This document shows positions 19,262 to 28,042 of a stretch of 64,000 nt of DNA, in pieces (position 1 is the first letter of the stretch; each line of letters begins with the position of its first letter). Made by a program: the position numbers and the translations under genes. The DNA is from Haloarcula mannanilytica (GTDB lineage: Archaea > Halobacteriota > Halobacteria > Halobacteriales > Haloarculaceae). The notes under the pieces were generated by a model. The model made no database searches. It saw only the letters and a list, made by a program, of their open reading frames with translations, and was not told where the DNA came from. Location of the stretch: NCBI RefSeq assembly GCF_005406125.1, contig NZ_BIXZ01000001.1, positions 868,001-932,000 on the forward strand. The letters run 5' to 3'.

Positions 19262-20350
19262 GTGACTGCACCACCACCCCGTCGCCTGCTCGTGCCGGTA
19301 GCCGATTCGGTGACGGTCCGGAACACCGTTGCCTACGCCGTCGAACAGGCCGAATCGGCGGCCAGAGAGGGACAGCAACAGGTGTCGCTGCACCTCGTCG
19401 CTGTCGCAAGCACGCGCTCCGTCGACCCGGACGCCCAGTCGGAACTCGGCCAGGCAAAAGACCTGCTCGACCGCATCGAGGTCTGGCTCGACGAAGATCT
19501 GGGTGCTGAACGGCCATCAAACCTCGACGTAGAAACGGGCGTCATCGGAGCCGATCGCTACCTGTTCAGTCCCGGTAATTACGCTGACGTGATACTGGCC
19601 TACGCCGAGGAACACGGTATCGAGCGAGTAATCCTCGATCCGGAGTTCAACCCCGGCGGCACGACGCCGATGCTCCGGCCGCTCGAAGTCGAACTCGTCC
19701 GAGGCGATATCGAGGTTGAGACCGCACCCGTCGAGCGGCCGGCGCGGTCGACCGCGCTCGCTCGCGCCGCGACGCTCCCGAAGTATCTCACCGTGTTCGG
19801 GGCGTCGTACCTGTTTTATCTCCTGTTGAGTTCGTACAAGCCGCTGGATTTCTTCACTGGCGCGATAACCGCGACTATCGTCACTGCGTTGCTCGCGCCC
19901 ATCGCGTTCAGTCGCCAGCCGTCGCTGACCCGGATTCCGAAACAGCTGGCCCGGATGGCGATATACGTCCCGTACCTCCTCAAGGAAATCGCGGTCGCGA
20001 ACCTCCAAATCGCCTACGTGGTCTTGCATCCGTCGCTACCAATCGACCCAGAGATGGTCGATCTGGAGGCGGCGGTGTGGGGCGACGCCGCGGTGACGAC
20101 GCTGGCAAACAGCATCACGCTGACGCCCGGGACGCTCACCGTCAGCGTCTCCGAGCAGGCGTTCGACATCCACTCACTTACCGGCAGCGCGCGCGAAGAC
20201 CTGTTCGGTGGCGGCCTCGAACGGGCCGTCCGGTTCGTCTTTTACGGCCGGGAGGCCGCGGCGATTCCCTCGCCGCGCGAACGCGGACAGGGGGAGGACA
20301 GCGACACGGAAAGCGAGGTCGGAGAGCCAGAGGTGGCCGACGATGATTGA
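19262..20350 (+). CDS. mnhE: Mrp antiporter subunit E with N-terminal UspA-like domain
   Basis: 362 residues from a GTG. Residues 1-155 resemble a universal-stress fold (RRLLVPVADSVTVRNTVAYA, HGIERVILDPEFNPGG). Residues 175-320 are MrpE: two or three membrane helices, then LPKYLTVFGASYLFYLLLSS, KEIAVANLQIAYVVLHPSLP and NSITLTPGTLTVSV, which is the MrpE signature. It heads a nine-gene operon for a multi-subunit cation/proton antiporter. A TATA-like GCTTATTC lies about 25 bases upstream. The UspA fusion is the notable feature: it could let nucleotide or stress signals act on antiport, which is an inference. Confidence 0.85.
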   Translation: MTAPPPRRLLVPVADSVTVRNTVAYAVEQAESAAREGQQQVSLHLVAVASTRSVDPDAQSELGQAKDLLDRIEVWLDEDLGAERPSNLDVETGVIGADRYLFSPGNYADVILAYAEEHGIERVILDPEFNPGGTTPMLRPLEVELVRGDIEVETAPVERPARSTALARAATLPKYLTVFGASYLFYLLLSSYKPLDFFTGAITATIVTALLAPIAFSRQPSLTRIPKQLARMAIYVPYLLKEIAVANLQIAYVVLHPSLPIDPEMVDLEAAVWGDAAVTTLANSITLTPGTLTVSVSEQAFDIHSLTGSAREDLFGGGLERAVRFVFYGREAAAIPSPRERGQGEDSDTESEVGEPEVADDD

Positions 20351-20618
20351 GTTCGAGACGGCACTGCTGGCAATCGCCAGTTCGTTCGTCCTGTTCGCGC
20401 TCGTGTCGCTGTACCGCGTGTTCGCGGGACCGACGGACCACGACAGAGTCATCGCGGTCAACGTGATGGGGACAAACACCGTCATCGCCATCGCGCTCGT
20501 CTCCGGCGCGCTGGATAAGCCGCTGTTCCTCGATATCGCGCTCGTGTACGCCCTGTTGAACTTCCTGCTCTCGATAGCGTTCTCGAAGTTCAACGTCGAA
20601 CACGGGGGTGTGCTATGA
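20343..20618 (+). CDS. mnhF: Mrp antiporter subunit F
   Basis: 91 residues with three membrane helices. ALVSLYRVFAGPTDHDRVIAVN is the MrpF signature between helices 1 and 2. The ATG overlaps the MrpE stop by 8 bases, so translation is coupled. It is a small membrane subunit of the antiporter complex. Confidence 0.88.
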   Translation: MIEFETALLAIASSFVLFALVSLYRVFAGPTDHDRVIAVNVMGTNTVIAIALVSGALDKPLFLDIALVYALLNFLLSIAFSKFNVEHGGVL

Positions 20619-20935
20619 CGCCGATGGAATGGGCTATCGTCGCCCTTGCACTGGTCGGGGCCTTCTTCGGCGGCGTCGCCGCAATCGGTATCGTCCGGCT
20701 TCCGGACGTGTACACGCGTGCCCACGCGGCATCGAAGAGTGACACGCTGGGGGCTGTCCTCACTATCGGGGCCGCCGCGCTCGCGATTCAGACCGACCTC
20801 TCGACGATCAAGGCGGTCTTCCTGCTTGTGTTCATGTTTCTGACGAACCCGACGGCCGCCCACGCCATCGCCCGGGCGGCACAGGACCAGGGAATCGAGC
20901 CGTGGACAGCCGGCGACGAGGAGGGGGAGTCATGA
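20615..20935 (+). CDS. mnhG: Mrp antiporter subunit G
   Basis: 106 residues, three membrane helices, with IGIVRLPDVYTRAHAASKSD, the MrpG/PhaG signature after helix 1. It overlaps mnhF by 4 bases. The acidic C-terminus (DEEGES) is typical for a haloarchaeal protein. Confidence 0.9.
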   Translation: MTPMEWAIVALALVGAFFGGVAAIGIVRLPDVYTRAHAASKSDTLGAVLTIGAAALAIQTDLSTIKAVFLLVFMFLTNPTAAHAIARAAQDQGIEPWTAGDEEGES

Positions 20936-21477
20936 GCCTGTCACTCATCGAGGCGGTGTTGCTGGTGTTCGTGCTGGGCTGTGCCATCGGCGCGGCAGTA
21001 CTCCGTGACGTGCTGGCGGCGCTGATGGCGTTTGCCGCCTACAGCCTCGGTATCTCCATCATCTGGGTGATGCTCGAAGCCCCTGACGTAGGGCTGACTG
21101 AGGCGGCAGTCGGGGCCGGCATCATGACGATCCTGTTTATTCTGGCGCTGGCAAACACCGTTCGGCCACAGGAGAACGGTCTGTTCGAACCGATCAGCGT
21201 CCGAACTATCGCCCTGGTCGGCGCGTTCGTCGTCGTCATGCTTGCGACGGTCCCGTCGCTCCCTGCTGTCGGGGCAGACGGTGCGGCAAACCCCGTCGTC
21301 AGCGGCGAGGTGACGCAGTATTACATCGAAAACGCGTACGCGGACACGGAGGTCCACAACGCGGTGACGGCCGTGCTCGCGGCCTACCGTGGGTTCGACA
21401 CCCTCGGTGAGGCCGTCGTGGTCTTCTCGGCCGGCGTGGCGGCACTGACCGTCCTCAGACAGGAGGTGTTCGCATGA
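20932..21477 (+). CDS. DUF4040 (MbhD/MrpA C-terminal-like) antiporter subunit
   Basis: 181 residues from ATG 20932, overlapping mnhG. The first 85 residues have VLRDVLAALMAFAAYSLGIS and EAPDVGLTEAAVGAGIMTIL, the DUF4040 signature that corresponds to the C-terminal MrpA extension and to MbhD of archaeal membrane-bound hydrogenase. The remaining residues, with one more pair of helices and a short external loop, resemble MbhE. In archaeal Mrp operons this part of MrpA is a separate gene, which also explains why no full-length MrpA is present. Confidence 0.78.
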   Translation: MSLSLIEAVLLVFVLGCAIGAAVLRDVLAALMAFAAYSLGISIIWVMLEAPDVGLTEAAVGAGIMTILFILALANTVRPQENGLFEPISVRTIALVGAFVVVMLATVPSLPAVGADGAANPVVSGEVTQYYIENAYADTEVHNAVTAVLAAYRGFDTLGEAVVVFSAGVAALTVLRQEVFA

Positions 21478-21947
21478 GTAGCGACGAACGAACCGGGCTG
21501 TACGTCGAGAGTACGATCATCATGACGACAGTGCGACTCGTTGCGCCGTTCGTGCTCACCTTCGCCCTGTTCGTCATGTTCCACGGGGCGAACTCTCCCG
21601 GCGGCGGCTTCCAGGGCGGCGTCATCGCCGGCTCGGTTGTGATGATGCTCGCCTTCGCCTACGGCATCGATGCGGCGCGGGAGTGGGTCGACGTGCGCGT
21701 CGTCGCCGCGCTGGCCTCCGGCGGCGTGCTCGTATTCGCGGCCATCGGCCTGGGAACGATTTTGCTTGGCGGGAACTTCCTCGAATACCACCTGTACGAA
21801 CAGTTCGTCTCGCACGCGACCGCCTACGGCATCGAACTCGTCGAACTCGGTATCGGTGGCATCGTCGCCAGCGTCGCTATCGGCCTCTTCTTCCTGCTTG
21901 CGGCCGGCTTTGGCCACGCCGTCGACTCCCCGGAGGGTGAGAACTAA
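21474..21947 (+). CDS. mnhB: Mrp antiporter subunit B
   Basis: 157 residues with four membrane helices. The motif FVMFHGANSPGGGFQGGVIAG-like stretch (FHGANSPGGGFQGGVI) is the MnhB hallmark. A Shine-Dalgarno-like AGGAGGTG about 8 bases before the ATG supports the start. It overlaps the preceding gene by 4 bases and the following by one. Confidence 0.9.
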   Translation: MSSDERTGLYVESTIIMTTVRLVAPFVLTFALFVMFHGANSPGGGFQGGVIAGSVVMMLAFAYGIDAAREWVDVRVVAALASGGVLVFAAIGLGTILLGGNFLEYHLYEQFVSHATAYGIELVELGIGGIVASVAIGLFFLLAAGFGHAVDSPEGEN

Positions 21948-22303
21948 TGCTCGAACTGCTCGACTCACACTACAACTACTTCGCGGTGATGCTCCTGCTG
22001 GGTATCGGTCTCTATATGCTCATCGAATCGCGGAACCTCGTGAAGAAAGTCATCGGAATGAACATCTTCCAGACGGGCATCTTCCTGTTTTTCATCACGC
22101 TCGCGTTCCGGGCCGGCGGGAACCCGCCGATCATCGAGGAGGGTGGTGGTCCCTACGTCAGCCCGCTGCCACACGTCCTCATCCTGACCGCTATCGTCGT
22201 CGGGGTGAGCCTGACCGCCGTGGCGCTGGCGCTCATCATCCGCATCTACACGGAGTACGGGACGCTGGACGAAGACAAACTCAAACAGCTCTACTATGAT
22301 TGA
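21947..22303 (+). CDS. mnhC: Mrp antiporter subunit C (NuoK-like)
   Basis: 118 residues, three membrane helices, with LIESRNLVKKVIGMNIFQTG and LTAIVVGVSLTAVALALIIR, which match MnhC/NuoK. It overlaps the next gene by 8 bases. It connects the antiporter-like subunits to the small-subunit module. Confidence 0.9.
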   Translation: MLELLDSHYNYFAVMLLLGIGLYMLIESRNLVKKVIGMNIFQTGIFLFFITLAFRAGGNPPIIEEGGGPYVSPLPHVLILTAIVVGVSLTAVALALIIRIYTEYGTLDEDKLKQLYYD

Positions 22304-23798
22304 ACAGATCCCCGTGTTGCTGGTCGTCCTGCCGATTGTCGGCGGCGCGGTGCCGCTGGTCGCCAGCCTCGTGAGCGACCGGGCCGGGTGGCCCATCGCG
22401 ACGCTGACGCTCATCGGACAGGTCGGCCTGGCCGGACTGCTCGCATGGACCGTCGGCACGAGCGGCACCGTTTCCTACGCGGTCGGCGGCTTCGCCGCCC
22501 CGTATGGCATCGAACTCGTCGTCGACGGGCTGTCGGGGGCCGTCGCCCTGCTCGTGGCCGTCGTCTCGCTTGGCGTGCTCGCCTACGCCCGCGAGGCCGG
22601 GCCCCACTCGAACTCCTTCTACGGCCTCTACCTCCTGTTGGTCGCCGGGCTGACGGGAATGACCGTCACCGGCGACGTGTTCAACCTCTACGTCTTCCTC
22701 GAAATTACGGGACTGGCGGCCTACGGCCTCGTAGCGAGCGGTCGGGACGCGAGCGCCGCCGTCGCCGCGCTCAAGTATCTCATCATCGGAACGGTCGGGG
22801 CCTCGCTGTACCTGCTCGGCGTCGGATACCTGCTCGCAGCGACGGGCACGCTCAACATGGCCGACCTGGCGACCAAGCTCGGGGAGATGGCAGCCTACGA
22901 CTCGACGCTCGTCCTGACCGCGTTCGGGCTGATGGTCGGCGGGCTGACGGTGAAAGTCGCCCTGTTCCCGCTGCACACCTGGCAGCCCGACGCCTACGCG
23001 AACGCGCCGGACTCCGTAAGCGCGTTCATCTCGGCGCTCGTCTCGACGGTGTCGGCGTACGCGCTCGCCCGCCTGCTGTTTTCCGTGTTCACCGCCGAGT
23101 TCCTGACGGCCGTGCCCGTCGCTCGCTGGGCGCTGGTCGGCCTGGCCTGCGTGAGCATCGTCGCCGGTAGCGCGCTGGCGGTGTCACAGAACAGCGTCCA
23201 GCGGATGCTCGCGTACTCCTCGGTGTCGCAGTTCGGCCTGGTCATCGCCGGATTCGCCATCGCGACGCCGATGGCCGTCGTTGGCGCAACAGTCCACCTG
23301 CTTGGCCACGCAGTGATGAAAGGCGGGCTGTTCGCCGCGACGGGCATCATCGAGCGCGAAACCGGCGCGACAACCATCAGCGGCTACGCCGGGATGGGGA
23401 GCCGCGTCCCGCTCACGGCGTTCTCCTTTTCTGTGCTCTCGCTTGCGATGGTCGGCGTCCCGCCAGCGGTCGGTTTCGTCGGGAAGTGGTACATCGTCCT
23501 CGGCGCGGTCAACGCCGAAATCTGGCCCGTCGTGGCTGTCCTGCTGGCGAGTACGCTGTTGACGCTGGCGTACTTCGCCCGCCTCGTCGAGCGGCTCTAC
23601 TTCGCCGAGGCGACCATCCACGCGGAGGAGGGCGTGCCTGAAGATGCCCCCGTCACGGACGGGAGCGGACAGGCGGTTTCGTTCGGGATGGTCGCCGTCG
23701 TCGTCCTCGCGGCCGTCCTCGCGGTCGCGCTGACCGCAGCCGTCCCGGCGCTTGAACAGGTGCTCGAAGACACGCTTCTCCCCATTCTAAACCAATGA
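22296..23798 (+). CDS. mnhD: Mrp antiporter subunit D (proton-conducting, first copy)
   Basis: 500 residues and about 14 membrane helices of the NuoL/M/N family. The ion-path residues are kept: Glu136 in YVFLEITG, Lys220 in GLTVKVALFPLHTW followed by PDAYANAPDSVSAFISALVS, and a late Lys in HAVMKGGLF. It is therefore likely an active cation/proton-translocating subunit. It is the first of three antiporter-like genes in a row. Confidence 0.88.
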   Translation: MIEQIPVLLVVLPIVGGAVPLVASLVSDRAGWPIATLTLIGQVGLAGLLAWTVGTSGTVSYAVGGFAAPYGIELVVDGLSGAVALLVAVVSLGVLAYAREAGPHSNSFYGLYLLLVAGLTGMTVTGDVFNLYVFLEITGLAAYGLVASGRDASAAVAALKYLIIGTVGASLYLLGVGYLLAATGTLNMADLATKLGEMAAYDSTLVLTAFGLMVGGLTVKVALFPLHTWQPDAYANAPDSVSAFISALVSTVSAYALARLLFSVFTAEFLTAVPVARWALVGLACVSIVAGSALAVSQNSVQRMLAYSSVSQFGLVIAGFAIATPMAVVGATVHLLGHAVMKGGLFAATGIIERETGATTISGYAGMGSRVPLTAFSFSVLSLAMVGVPPAVGFVGKWYIVLGAVNAEIWPVVAVLLASTLLTLAYFARLVERLYFAEATIHAEEGVPEDAPVTDGSGQAVSFGMVAVVVLAAVLAVALTAAVPALEQVLEDTLLPILNQ

Positions 23799-25474
23799 CT
23801 GAATTCCGACCCATCCTGGCAATACTCGTCTCGGCGGTGGCTATCCCCGTGATTCTCTCGCTCAAAGGCCGGCCAAATCTGCGAGAGGGGGTAACTCTGA
23901 CCGTCGCGTTCGCAAAGTTCGCTATCATTGCGAGCATGGTCCCCGGCGTCCTGAACGGGACAGAGTACGAGTTTGTCGTCGGGCAGTTCGCCACCGGTAT
24001 CGAACTGGCATTTAGCGTCGACCCGCTGGGACTGCTGTTTGGCCTGCTCGCGAGCCTGCTGTGGATCGTCACGAGCTTCTACAGCATCGGCTACATGCGC
24101 GGACTGGACGAACACGCGCAGACGCGATACTTCGCCTCCTTTGCCGCCAGTCTCGCGTCGGCCATCGGCGTCGCCTTCGCGTCGAACCTGCTGACGCTGT
24201 TCGTCTGTTACGAACTGCTGACCGTCTCGACGTACCCGCTCGTCACTCACGACGAAACGGACGAGGCCCGCGCCGCCGGCCGAAAATACCTCGCGTACAC
24301 CTTTGGCGGCGGAGTCGCTGTGCTGGGCGGGACCGTCCTGGTGTTCGTCCTTGCCGGGACGACGGCGTTCACGCCCGGTGGTCTCGAAGGTCTGGCGACG
24401 GCTGACCCGACGCTGGCGAGAGCCGCGTTCGCCCTCCTGGCGGCTGGCTTCGGCGTCAAGGCGGCGCTCATGCCGATGCACTCCTGGCTCCCCGATGCGA
24501 TGGTCGCGCCGACACCGGTGTCGGGCCTGCTGCACGCCGTCGCCGTCGTCAAAAGCGGCGTGTTCGGCATCGCTCGCGTCGTGCTGGACGTGTTCGGCAC
24601 TGAGACAATGGCGGAACTCGGCGTCGGTCTCCCGCTGGCCGCGATTGCGGCCTTCACGCTCCTGACCGCAAGCATCATCGCCCTCAGACAGGACAACCTC
24701 AAACGACGGCTGGCGTACTCGACGATTAGCCAGCTTTCGTATATTGTGCTGGGGCTGGGACTGCTCCACGGGCAAGCCCTGACCGGCGGCTTGCTCCACA
24801 TCCCCGCCCACGCGTTCATGAAGCTCACGCTGTTCTTCTGTGCCGGCGCGATACACGTCGAAACGCATACTGACGATATCAGCGACATGGCCGGCATCGG
24901 GACGCGGATGCCACTGACGATGGCCGCCTTCGCCGTCGCCGCGGCCGGGATGGCTGGGATTCCGCTTGTGGCCGGGTTCGTCAGCAAGTGGTATCTCGTC
25001 ATCGGGGCGCTGAGCCTCGATGGCGGGCTCATCTTCGCCGCTGCGCTGTTGGTTTCCGGCGTGCTCAACATCGCGTATTTCTGGCCCATCGTCTATCAGG
25101 CGTACTTCGAATCGCCGGAGGACCACGACCAGAAGCCGCTCCTCGAAGCGCCACTCGGTGGCCGGGGCGACGTGCGAGCCGACGGCGGTTCGGACGACGA
25201 CGCCCACGACCACGCTGACGAGAGTGCCGTTCCGGACCCACAACACGTCGACCACCTGGGGATGCACCGCGAGGATCACGAGCACCACGGTGGCCCACCA
25301 GAAGGTGGCTGGGACGACCGCGGCTGGCGCGGCGGCGAGAGCACGTGGTTCATGCTCGGGCCGATACTGACCGCAGCAACGCTGTCGCTCCTACTGGGAA
25401 CGATGCCGTACACGGCCGTCTTCCTGCGAATCGTCGACACCATCGTCGGTAACCTTCCGGGGGTGGGCGTCTGA
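23795..25474 (+). CDS. Mrp antiporter subunit D-like (second copy, histidine-rich loop)
   Basis: 559 residues of the NuoL/M/N family. Glu140 (VCYELLTVS) and Lys222 (GVKAALMPMHSW, LPDAMVAPTPVSGLLHAVAV) are kept, and a later Lys is seen in HAFMKLTLFF. Near residues 465-515 there is a loop rich in His, Asp and Glu (DDDAHDHADES, HVDHLGMHREDHEHHGG) before the last helix, which could bind divalent metal. Overlaps both neighbours by a few bases, so it is translated with them. Confidence 0.85.
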   Translation: MTEFRPILAILVSAVAIPVILSLKGRPNLREGVTLTVAFAKFAIIASMVPGVLNGTEYEFVVGQFATGIELAFSVDPLGLLFGLLASLLWIVTSFYSIGYMRGLDEHAQTRYFASFAASLASAIGVAFASNLLTLFVCYELLTVSTYPLVTHDETDEARAAGRKYLAYTFGGGVAVLGGTVLVFVLAGTTAFTPGGLEGLATADPTLARAAFALLAAGFGVKAALMPMHSWLPDAMVAPTPVSGLLHAVAVVKSGVFGIARVVLDVFGTETMAELGVGLPLAAIAAFTLLTASIIALRQDNLKRRLAYSTISQLSYIVLGLGLLHGQALTGGLLHIPAHAFMKLTLFFCAGAIHVETHTDDISDMAGIGTRMPLTMAAFAVAAAGMAGIPLVAGFVSKWYLVIGALSLDGGLIFAAALLVSGVLNIAYFWPIVYQAYFESPEDHDQKPLLEAPLGGRGDVRADGGSDDDAHDHADESAVPDPQHVDHLGMHREDHEHHGGPPEGGWDDRGWRGGESTWFMLGPILTAATLSLLLGTMPYTAVFLRIVDTIVGNLPGVGV

Positions 25475-27258
25475 TGTCGACGCTGACGATGGTTCCACCG
25501 GTCGTCGTCCTGCTCGCGCTGGCCGTCGTGGTCTCCCGGCTCCCGCGACGGGCCGGCCACGCCGTCGGTGCGCTTGTGCCGGCGCTTGCGGTGCCGTGGG
25601 CGGTCATGGTACCCGAAGGGGCACATCTCCAGACACAGTTCCTCGGGTTCGAGGCCGTGCTGCTGAACGTCGACCCGTTCTCGCGGCTGATGGGCATCAT
25701 CTTCGGGCTCATCGCCGCGGTCGCTGTCCTCTACTCCTACGCGAGCGACGCTGACACCACACAGACCGGCTACGCCCTCTCGTACGTGGCGACCAGCTTC
25801 GGGGCCGTCTTCGCCGGCGACTGGCTGACGCTCATCTTTTTCTGGGAGCTGATGGCTGTCACCAGCACCTTACTGGTGTGGCACTACGGCGGCAAGGCGG
25901 TCCGGGCCGGCTTCCGGTACGCGCTACTGCACGGCCTGGGCGGCACGCTGTTGATGGCCGCGATTCTCCGCCACTACGTCGAGGTGGAGACGTTCCTGTT
26001 CGCGTCGGTGCCAGGCGGGCCGGAGACGGCCGGCATCACGACCGGACTGGCCGCCGCGCTGGCCGCCATCGGCATCGGCGTCAACGTCGGCTTCATCGGC
26101 CTGCACGCGTGGCTGCCAGACACCTACCCGCGCCCGCACATCGCCGCCAGCGTCTTCCTCTGTGTGTTCACGACCAAGACCGGCGTCTACGGGATGTACC
26201 GGGCGTTCCCCAACGGCCACGAGGCTATCGCATACATGGGCGGCGGAATGGCTATCTTCGGCGCGCTGTTTGCGCTGTTCCAAAACGACATGCGGCGGCT
26301 CCTCTCCTATCACATCCAGTCACAGGTCGGATACATGGTCGCCGGCGTCGGCATCGGTGTCCCGCTGGCACAGGCCGGCGCGTTCGCCCACGTGTTCAAC
26401 CACATCCTCTACAAAGGGCTACTGTTCATGACCGCCGGCGCTGTTATCTACCGGACCGGCGAGGAGAGCCTGAAGAAACTCGGCGGCCTCGCCCGCGAGA
26501 TGCCGATCACCGCGGCCGCGTTCTCCGTCGCTGCCCTCTCAATCGCCGGCTTCCCCGGCTTCAACGGCTTCGTCAGCAAGGGCATCATCATCGCCGGCAG
26601 CCACTACGAGTTCGCTCACGGGCCGCTGTACTTCGACCACCGAACGACGCTTGAGTGGATGCTGCTCATCGGTGGCGTCGGCACGTTCATGTCGTTCATC
26701 AAGTTCGGCTACTACGCGTTCTTCCACGGCTCGTATGACGGTAGCGTTCCGGACGCGAACCGCGGCCAGAGCATCGCCATGGTGTCCGTGGCTGCGCTCT
26801 GTGTCGTCTACGGTGTGTATGACACGGCACTGTTCGCCATCCTTCCCTTCGACGTGACCGCTGAGGCAGCGGTGGGCGAGCACACGTATACGACCTACAC
26901 CATTCCCCACATCATCGAAGGGCTCGGGCTCGCCGCCGCTGGACTGATCGGCTTCGCGGTGACGAAGAAGCCGCTGTCGAAACTCGGCCGCGTCCCGGAC
27001 ATCGATTCGCTGTATAATCCCGCGATCTTCTATGGTTCCCGCGGGCTCGTCGTCGGCGTGACCGAACTGTACGCCGCTGTGGACCGCGCCGTAGTCAAAA
27101 CGACGGCCGTCGTCATCCACACGGCGACGGCCCCGAACGACGTGATCGCGCGTCTCAGCGACGATGACGGGCTCGTTCATCCGATGCGAGCCGGCATCGG
27201 GCTCAGTATCCTCATCCTCGCGGTGTTTGTCACGATTGCGCTGTTAGCGCTCTCGTAG
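25474..27258 (+). CDS. Mrp antiporter subunit A/D-like (third copy, missing the TM7 lysine)
   Basis: 594 residues, NuoL/M/N family. Glu125 is kept in FFWELMAV, and Lys is seen in TTKTGVYG and HILYKGLLFM. The TM7 segment reads GIGVNVGFIGLHAWLPDTY, so the lysine conserved in the other two copies is Asn204 here, and the Pro before LH/MH is Gly. The C-terminal part is longer than in MrpD. It may be the archaeal counterpart of the MrpA core, or a subunit with changed ion coupling. Confidence 0.8.
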   Translation: MSTLTMVPPVVVLLALAVVVSRLPRRAGHAVGALVPALAVPWAVMVPEGAHLQTQFLGFEAVLLNVDPFSRLMGIIFGLIAAVAVLYSYASDADTTQTGYALSYVATSFGAVFAGDWLTLIFFWELMAVTSTLLVWHYGGKAVRAGFRYALLHGLGGTLLMAAILRHYVEVETFLFASVPGGPETAGITTGLAAALAAIGIGVNVGFIGLHAWLPDTYPRPHIAASVFLCVFTTKTGVYGMYRAFPNGHEAIAYMGGGMAIFGALFALFQNDMRRLLSYHIQSQVGYMVAGVGIGVPLAQAGAFAHVFNHILYKGLLFMTAGAVIYRTGEESLKKLGGLAREMPITAAAFSVAALSIAGFPGFNGFVSKGIIIAGSHYEFAHGPLYFDHRTTLEWMLLIGGVGTFMSFIKFGYYAFFHGSYDGSVPDANRGQSIAMVSVAALCVVYGVYDTALFAILPFDVTAEAAVGEHTYTTYTIPHIIEGLGLAAAGLIGFAVTKKPLSKLGRVPDIDSLYNPAIFYGSRGLVVGVTELYAAVDRAVVKTTAVVIHTATAPNDVIARLSDDDGLVHPMRAGIGLSILILAVFVTIALLALS

Positions 27259-27377
27259 CTCCTCCAAGAATATCAGTTGAGAACAGCATCTCAGACTGCG
27301 ACAAAATAGCCTCTTCTGACTGCTTGTACGGTTTCCACCAGAGTGGTAATTACAGTCTCTGATAATACAGGTGCAGA

Positions 27378-27387
27378 CTTATATATC
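27378..27387 (+). promoter_or_regulatory. TATA-like box of the first pilin
   Basis: CTTATATATC is the strongest TATA-like sequence in the 194-base gap after the antiporter operon. It lies about 70 bases before the pilin ATG, so the message should carry a leader of about 40 bases, unlike most genes here. Confidence 0.5.
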
Positions 27388-27452
27388 TCCATAGCCACCC
27401 TTCGATAAGCACGGCATAACAGGGGTACCTGTTGATACGTGCGGACACAACC

Positions 27453-27929
27453 ATGGAACTCAAACGATTCTTCAACGACGACGACGCGGTTTCGCCGGTC
27501 ATCGGGGTCATCCTGATGGTCGCAATTACGGTCATCCTCGCGGCCGTTATCGCAACGTTCGTCCTCGGTCTGGGCGATCAGGTCAGTAACACGGCTCCGC
27601 AGGCTAGCTTTAGTACGGACTACGATTCAGGAGCTGGTGAGGTTGACGTGACCCACGATGGCGGTGACTCAATCACAGCAAGTAACCTCTACTTCAGAGG
27701 AAGCGGATTCGATACCAGCGCATCTGTTGGTGACGCTGAGAGCGCCGACATAAATGGTAATAACCAAGAGTGGCCCAGCTATGCTGCGAGTAGTAATAGT
27801 AAAGTTGTAGCCGGCGACAGAGCAGTAGTTGCTGTCGACAGTGACAGTTACGACTTCAGTGTCGTCTATGAATCAGCCACCGGCGACAGTTCCGCCACGC
27901 TTGCCACCGCAACCGGACCAGGCGCATAA
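27453..27929 (+). CDS. Type IV pilin (PilA-like)
   Basis: 158 residues from ATG 27453. The N-terminus has a short charged prepilin leader (MELKRFFNDDDA) followed by [20 protein letters not shown], the hydrophobic core shared by haloarchaeal PilA pilins. The signal is expected to be cut by the prepilin peptidase PibD just before the core. The rest is a Ser/Gly/Asp-rich surface domain ending in SATLATATGPGA, and the pattern DVTHDGGDSITASNLYFRG, known from DUF1628-type pilins. It would form adhesion pili at the cell surface. The adjacent winged-helix gene may control it. Confidence 0.85.
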   Translation: MELKRFFNDDDAVSPVIGVILMVAITVILAAVIATFVLGLGDQVSNTAPQASFSTDYDSGAGEVDVTHDGGDSITASNLYFRGSGFDTSASVGDAESADINGNNQEWPSYAASSNSKVVAGDRAVVAVDSDSYDFSVVYESATGDSSATLATATGPGA

Positions 27930-27945
27930 ACTCGCGTACGGTTCG

Positions 27946-27951
27946 TTTTTT
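27946..27951 (+). terminator. Oligo-T transcription stop after the first pilin
   Basis: Six T in a row occur 17 bases after the pilin stop. The following gene has its own Shine-Dalgarno sequence, so a stop here would separate the two units. Confidence 0.4.
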
Positions 27952-28042
27952 CCGAGGCTAAAATCCGTGAGTTTATAACTGATGAACACCCTGATTTTCT
28001 CTGTATTCCTCACTATGGGTGGTGGGAATTGGAGGACATTAC

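Noticed and set aside
23597..25288. 563-residue open frame on the minus strand
   Set aside because: It runs opposite the antiporter genes and is rich in Arg/Gln/Asp/His without any known domain.
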